In this document: positions 58,865 to 64,000 of the stretch, piece after piece | Layout: every line of letters starts with the position of its first letter | Numbering within the stretch: the stretch's first letter is position 1 | Assembly (NCBI GenBank): GCA_017654935.2 | Contig: CM065697.1 | Location: 44,229,568-44,293,567, forward strand | Direction: 5' to 3' | DNA length: 64,000 nt | From: Phymorhynchus buccinoides | Taxonomy: Eukaryota; Mollusca; Gastropoda; Neogastropoda; Raphitomidae | Notes under the pieces: model-generated | The model's input: the letters and a program-made list of their open reading frames with translations, nothing else | Told to the model about the DNA's origin: nothing | Databases searched by the model: none | Program-made: the position numbers and the translations under genes

Positions 58865-58961
58865 GCCCGAACTGCTGGACCGGCTGCGACGTCGCGAGGA
58901 GCGCCGCGGGGAGTAGTCGCGGCGGGAGTGATCCCGCTCTCGGTCCCGGTCGCAACGCTCT
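58859..58961 (-). CDS. Terminal coding exon of an RS-domain protein (partial gene)
   Basis: On the - strand an acceptor with a branch-like gttaac and a pyrimidine tract (ccttttctgccctgtgttgtgcag, bases 58962-58985) precedes 103 bases: one base completing a codon, then 33 residues and TGA. The residues run ERCDRDRERDHSRRDYSPRR, then SSRRRSRSSSSGH. About a third are Arg and a quarter Ser, with RS and RD dipeptides, typical of the C-terminal RS domain of splicing regulators. The local GC peak contrasts with AT-rich flanks. The RDYSPRR style recalls Transformer-2 proteins, but one exon does not identify the gene. The stop codon sits in the first of three 16-bp repeats. Upstream exons lie at higher coordinates, possibly beyond the window. 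Confidence 0.65.
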
Positions 58962-59689
58962 CTGCACAACACAGGGCAGAAAAGGCGCAGTTAACGCTCC
59001 GGTTCAATAGGGGGAACAACGCATCGAGGGTTTGCCAGCCACAACTGCCCTTCTTAGGAAAAATAGAGGAAGGAAATGTAGGGACAGTTGAGGCAGGCAA
59101 TCCTCGAGGAAAAAACACACCCAACAACTTGTTGAAGGTTAGCATACATAGCATCACTCGCTATTTAACACAATGTGACGTGCGAGATACATGTTATATT
59201 CATCATGAAAGCCGTCAAATTGTGTACAGTGCCAAAATCAGACTGAAATGGAGCACACAAACGATGATACGAATGCAACATCGGTTCAGATAACCCTCAT
59301 CGCAACGTTTTCTTTACCGTTTTTACTGTCTGATCCCTAGCGAGTGTTGCTATGCATAGTAAGTAGTTCATGGTTCTAGTTTTAGAAAGAAAAGAACAGC
59401 CAAATTCTATACAAGTGAAGCTAAGACGTTCATTGTTCCAGTTCTAGAAAGAAAATACATGTAAAAGCAAATGCCTAACAGTTAAAACTAAACATTTGAT
59501 AGTTCAAGTTCAACAAAGAAAATAATAGCCCAGTGATGCATTTTTTTTTAACTTTTTTTTTTATGGCTTTGTTGAGAAGCATTGCTTACTTTGAAATAAT
59601 AATATATCATTACGTTTCAGTAATTTTGTCAGGAAAAAGGGCAAAACAAGTCCTTAAAATCATACCAACCAACTTACTACAGGGATGTG

Positions 59690-60180
59690 AGAGGGCCCCA
59701 AACAAAAAAGCGTAGCCGATGGAATCGTCAAAGTACTCAAACAAAACTTTTGCCTCCGACATAAATTTTTTCGTTGCTCGCTTACACGGATCTTACTGTC
59801 CGTTAGTTTCATCCATCCAAGCCCTGTCAAATTTGTGTTGGCATCCTTTGTCGATCTCCTCTTTCCTCACATCTATGGATAAATAATTTATACGGCTGAT
59901 GATGAAACAGTCACTCAATAGCTTTGAAAACATCAAAATCCTCCTTCAAAATCATAGCCGAACATATAAAAATGATGCATTGCCATTGGACGCAACTGGC
60001 CAACCACAGAGAAGCTAACAAAATTCAGTCAAGGGACTGTACTCATGCTACAAATTGCTTTCGTTTTCACTGTGTGTGCACGCAAAGAAAGGCTACCTAA
60101 CTCGACAATCTCTCTCTGTACTTTTTTTTCAAAATAGAAAAAGCGCATTTACGCGCTTACGCATAGCTCTCACATCCCTG
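59690..60180. mobile_element. CAGGGATGTGAGAG-family transposon relic, copy 2, 6-bp duplication TTACTA
   Basis: Termini CAGGGATGTGAGAGGGCCCC and GCTCTCACATCCCTG; TTACTA at 59684-59689 and 60181-60186. On the - strand a relic reads EIDKGCQHKFDRAWMDET, matching copy 1. Confidence 0.85.
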
Positions 60181-61158
60181 TTACTATCGTGTCTGTACAC
60201 CGGCTAAATCAGTAAGTGTTTCACTCTTTTCAATAACAAGCAAATAAAAGAACATCAAAAACCTTGACACACATTCTAAACCTAAGGGAAGAAATTAGAT
60301 GTTTAACCCCCAACACATCACAGATGTTTCTAATCACTAATGGCAAATGATTTAACCATTTGTTATAATCATACATCAATATTCTGCATGATCACCTGGG
60401 TTAATTAAAAAAAAATGGCAAAGAGAGGCATGACTAAAGATATCTGATCACAAGCAAGGTAAATGATTCAAGGACAAAAATCTCAACAACCACCAATCAC
60501 TACACACAACTTTCCGTAAGTTAAATAAATTTTTCAGTGATCTCAGATACTTTCGTCTGGACTAAACAAAGAAACAACAAGTGTGTGTGCGTTTATGACA
60601 TAACAGTTAACAAGTACTTGAATCAAACCTAAGGGGAAGGTTCCACTTTAAGCACTAAAAGGAAAAGGGGCCTCTTTTTCCTTACTGCCATGCTACACAG
60701 AACCCTTAACATTGTTGCATCCAGGGCCACTAACAGGGCGATGAGGCGAACATCTTGGTAATCTATCAAACATTGATGCGTTTCAATAGAACCCGGTCAA
60801 CTAGTTGAGTTAATTAGAACTTGAAAAAAAAAATCAGATTTTTTAATCCCCATCATCTCAGGGTAAAAATGCTTTTTTCGACATTTCTACCAACTTTGCA
60901 TCATAAACAAATTTAATTAAAATACACATAGCACACTGCCCTTACTACACTTTATACGTATAATTATGTACACTTTTATATCCAGATTCGACTCGTGGCA
61001 AATTATAAAGATACACTTACAAAAACATTTCATACCAATACCTGTAAAAGAAAACAAAATCAATGAAATTCCACGCCCCCCACCCAATCTTTTCGGGGGC
61101 TCGATTTAAACCAAGCTGGCAAAACGTATTCTTCAGATGGGCACATCACACCACTTAC

Positions 61159-61198
61159 CATTCAACTCAGATTCTTAAGATCAGAATTGTCACAATTC
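61159..61198 (-). other. Candidate 40-nt exon of the - strand gene, stops in all frames
   Basis: A strong acceptor (ttttattttcctctgcag) and a strong donor (G|GTAAGTGG) flank 40 bases. Every reading frame of the 40 bases meets a stop, so if real it would be a poison or untranslated exon. Genes for SR-type splicing factors often carry such autoregulatory exons, which makes the position between candidate coding exons suggestive. It is not proven; splice-like pairs also occur by chance in AT-rich DNA. Confidence 0.3.
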
Positions 61199-61440
61199 CT
61201 GCAGAGGAAAATAAAAGCATCAACTAAAAGGGGGAAATAATGAAACAGTACGTGTCAAAGACTCAAACCCACAAAGGCGTCTTAATCCTCGCGTTTCGTG
61301 ATTCGTGATTCGTATGCGTTCGTACACGCGTCACATCTGATCGTGACTTCTGGGCGCTCGTCTGACGTTAAGCTCGTGATTCATCATCGTTCTGTGTGAT
61401 GTAGACCTTAGTCTCTCTCTCTCCCCGCGTTCTATCTTAC

Positions 61441-61469
61441 CGTAACGTAACCTTTATGCCTGCCCGTGC
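61441..61469 (-). other. Candidate 29-nt exon of the - strand gene
   Basis: It is flanked by a pyrimidine-rich acceptor (ttttttacctttttgcaccag) and a GTAAGA donor. Read in phase 0 it is open, gives ARAGIKVTL and leaves two bases, exactly the phase the RS exon at 58961 needs. The short length and lack of a known motif keep confidence low. Confidence 0.25.
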
Positions 61470-62898
61470 CTGGTGCAAAAAGGTAAAAAACAAGACTGAA
61501 AAAAACATAGGTGTCTGTCAAGCACAAACCAAAAAACATCCTGCAGAAATTAACCCGAAACTGAAAATCACTTACAGAAATGGTGACACATATAAAAACA
61601 GTCCTTGTCACCCTGTGGATTGAAAGATTAACAACAAAATGAACAAAAGAAAAAAAAAGGTCTGCAAAGCTTCCCTTTGCCCTGCTCAAAAAGTAATTGC
61701 CATAAAAAGGTAAAGAACAAACAAAAAAGCGCCATAACATCAAGGAATCGATTAAAAAACCAAAAAAATGTCTTAGAAATTGCTTTTCAGTGTCAAATTC
61801 CAAAATTACCCTAAAACGAAACTGAATTGCACAATAAAATCTCACTCAAACTCACCCAACCTCCCCGTTAAAGAACAAAACAAAAAAGCAAAACTGTCCT
61901 ACAAGATTACAAATGTACACACATTACTGTAGAACTACACACAAACACATAAATATCTATACATTTGCACACATACACACAAATGTGTCTTCGAACTCTA
62001 GAATCAAAATAAGATCAATCCACCAGCATCTGCAGTGTAGATGAACAGGCCTGAAAATAAATATCAAGCAAAATGACCGGCGAAGTAGGGGTGGGGGGAG
62101 AGGTACAGAGGGTCTAAGTAAATGTGTTTCCTTCATTACTAATAGTGAACTCTTCAAAACAAAACACACACACACACACACCAAAGAAGAAAAAAAAGTG
62201 TTGTTTTGTTTCATCACATCCTCTTTTTTGAACCTCTCCATTCTCCACCGCCAGCTGCTGATAAACACTGCTAAGTACAGACATGTCTGTCTACACTATG
62301 GTTTGGCCATAGAAAACTACTCATTTGTTTGCCCAACTACACATTGTTGAATGCGACTATGCATTTTGGAGTGTGCTGACTACTCATTTATGAAACTGAA
62401 AAATGACTGCGCAAAGCAAATTTCCTGACTAAATTGACAGCCCTGACATGGCCTCGGTGGGGCTATAATTGTAATCATAATCTTTTTAGTTTTTTAACAT
62501 TTCACAGCTTTTATGGAAACAAACAAAACAAAAACATACGCACACCGACATATAGAAATATTGGTGGAAATGAACAGCGAGGGCTACTACAGTAATAACA
62601 GGAACACCAATAGCAATGGTAGCAATAATAACAACCACAATACTGGCATTAACCATCATCATTACAATCGTCACCATGTAATCTTAATCTTAACGAACCA
62701 TTAACTAAGCCATGATGAGCGTTGGCTTCGTTCTGAGAGAAAGAAAAAAAAGCACCCATACGGCTTCTGTCTTCTTATGCACCATGTCATGACGGTTAAT
62801 GTACAATATGTCACACGTGTCATTTATGTCACTAAAAGACGCAAAAGATTTTTTACCCCAAACTACACATTTTACTTTAAAACTACTCATTTTTTAAA

Positions 62899-63109
62899 CA
62901 AGGTGCCCAATCGTCCTGCAAAAACAAGGGGTCCCAGGGACTCCTTCACTTACAGTATAAAGGGTCCTGGAGGTGGGATAGAGGGTCCCAGTGGCATTGC
63001 GAATGCTAAACAGAATTTTTCTAGTGCATCCCGGGGACCCCTTGCACATTGTTTTAGAGGGTCCTTTAGAATTTCATAGACCCCCAAATGGGGGTCCCTG
63101 GAAGCCCTG
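62899..63109. mobile_element. CAGGGCTCCC-family MITE with 5-bp duplication TTAAA
   Basis: Left terminus CAAGGTGCCCAATCG is mutated; right terminus GGAAGCCCTG. TTAAA at 62894-62898 and 63110-63114. Confidence 0.85.
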
Positions 63110-63240
63110 TTAAACTGAAACTACTCATTTAGAGCTTAGGAGGCAGGCAGGTCTGTAACTGTGTAAGTGCTGTCATTCCAGTGTTCACACCTTCAAGTAC
63201 AAGGTCATTGTCCATCAAATGTTCAATAAATCCATATATA

Positions 63241-63598
63241 CATGGGTGTTACTCTTTAATTTTTACACTGATTTCAGTATTTTTATTTCTACCAGAAACT
63301 GAACTTGGTTTTTTTAATTTATCGAAAAAGAAAAACAAAATGACCACAAGCAATTTGGGGTGTTTTGAACTTGGTGGTTCTATCTTGGAAGTTTACAAAG
63401 GCAATGTAATAATTTTAAAAGGTTAATCAGACTCAAACTGTCCTTGTCTTTCATTTTAACTGTCTGTCTATCTCTGTCTCTCTTAACTTGCCCTTCTGAA
63501 TTGTCCGACGGGGCTCTGCCCCTGTACCCTGCCGGGGCCATGGGTCCCTGGACCCCTGCCTTTCAGGTTTTTTTCCATTTGGGGGAGTTGCACCCATG
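63241..63598. mobile_element. CATGGGTGC-family element with 6-bp duplication TATATA
   Basis: CATGGGTGTTACTC at the left, GGGAGTTGCACCCATG at the right, TATATA on both sides (63235-63240, 63599-63604). Confidence 0.82.
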
Positions 63599-63709
63599 TA
63601 TATAGCTTCACCCCTCACCAGCTGTGGAAGGGTGGAATCCTCCGTTACTTCTGAAGCGACAGAAACAAGTTTTTATCAGCTGCAAGTGCAGCTCGCATGA
63701 AAGCAACGG

Positions 63710-64000
63710 GGAAAGGCCTGTTGGCTGGTTAAAGTATCGGTATTTGGTATATTCTAGTCACAGAGACTAATCTATGAGCTGTGAAATTCGGGCTGCTCTC
63801 CCCCGGAAAGGCCTGTTGGCTGGTTAAAGTATCGGTATTTGGTATATTCTAGTCACAGAGACTAATCTATGAGCTGTGAAATTCGGGCTGCTCTCCCCCG
63901 GAAAGGCCTGTTGGCTGGTTAAAGTATCGGTATTTGGTATATTCTAGTCACAGAGACTAATCTATGAGCTGTGAAATTCGGGCTGCTCTCCCCCGGAAAG
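63710..64000. repeat. 95-bp tandem array, three identical units, running off the window
   Basis: Units start GGAAAGGCCTGTTGGCTGGT at 63710, 63805, 63900 and again at 63995. They contain TATTCTAGTCACAGAGACTA and GTGAAATTCGGGCTGCTC, related to the SINE-like fragment at 9318. Confidence 0.97.

Larger units (their letters stand above)
60187..62898. other. AT-rich DNA, presumably intron or flank of the - strand gene
   Basis: No protein domain recognised. Several splice-like pairs on the - strand (61159-61198, 61441-61469, 61579-61615) are listed as candidates only. A short (AC)n lies at 62165-62181. Confidence 0.4.

Noticed and set aside
61579..61615. 37-nt - strand exon (acceptor cttcaatccacag-like, donor GTAAGTGA)
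   Set aside because: Splice sites look fair but the peptide (GDKDCFYMCHHF) matches nothing and the phase does not link to neighbours.

Overview
The window reads as nuclear DNA of a metazoan, most likely a mollusc and perhaps a marine gastropod. The reasons are GT-AG introns, one recognisable animal gene spread over 21 kb, very long (TC)n and (AC)n tracts, tRNA-derived SINE relics and a dense layer of small inverted-repeat transposons. The phylum is an inference from repeat style; nothing here fixes the species.

The main gene is a BCL9/legless-type Wnt co-activator on the + strand, with five coding exons: 16620-16866, 19374-19421, 20952-21223, 23962-26297 and 36511-38186. Intron phases are 1, 1, 0 and 2 and join cleanly. 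Exon 3 carries the Pygopus-binding HD1 and exon 4 the beta-catenin-binding HD2. The last exon reads through only if one C is removed from a C7 run at 37264-37270, giving about 1,525 residues. A second gene enters from the right on the - strand: 58859-58961 is a convincing final coding exon of an RS-domain (splicing-factor-like) protein, with a good acceptor at 58962. Its other exons are not securely found.

0-16.6 kb is microsatellite- and repeat-dominated: (TC)n, (AC)n, a 42-bp minisatellite, a 44-bp satellite grown from the end of a piggyBac-like MITE, and a pair of 0.65-kb direct repeats. 16.6-38.2 kb is the BCL9 locus. Its introns are filled with transposons, the largest being a decayed 5.8-kb DIRS1-type tyrosine-recombinase retrotransposon (26608-32383) with inverted terminal repeats and a diagnostic internal complementary region. 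38.2-41.3 kb is AT-rich, nearly repeat-free and probably BCL9 3' UTR. 41-58.8 kb is intergenic: MITEs, a diverged satellite near 43-44 kb, a foldback element, a hAT copy nested in a MITE, and a U2 snRNA fragment. 58.8-64 kb holds the RS-domain exon, candidate upstream exons, more MITEs and a 95-bp tandem array running off the end.

No prokaryotic-type system, CRISPR array or new gene system was found. The most distinctive content is the set of non-autonomous transposon families whose termini and target-site duplications can be read directly (TTAA, TA, TTA, 5-bp, 6-bp and 8-bp classes), several nested inside each other. Two MITEs end 17-20 bp upstream of BCL9 splice acceptors, and a partial copy of the HD1 exon end, with its donor, lies in intron 3.
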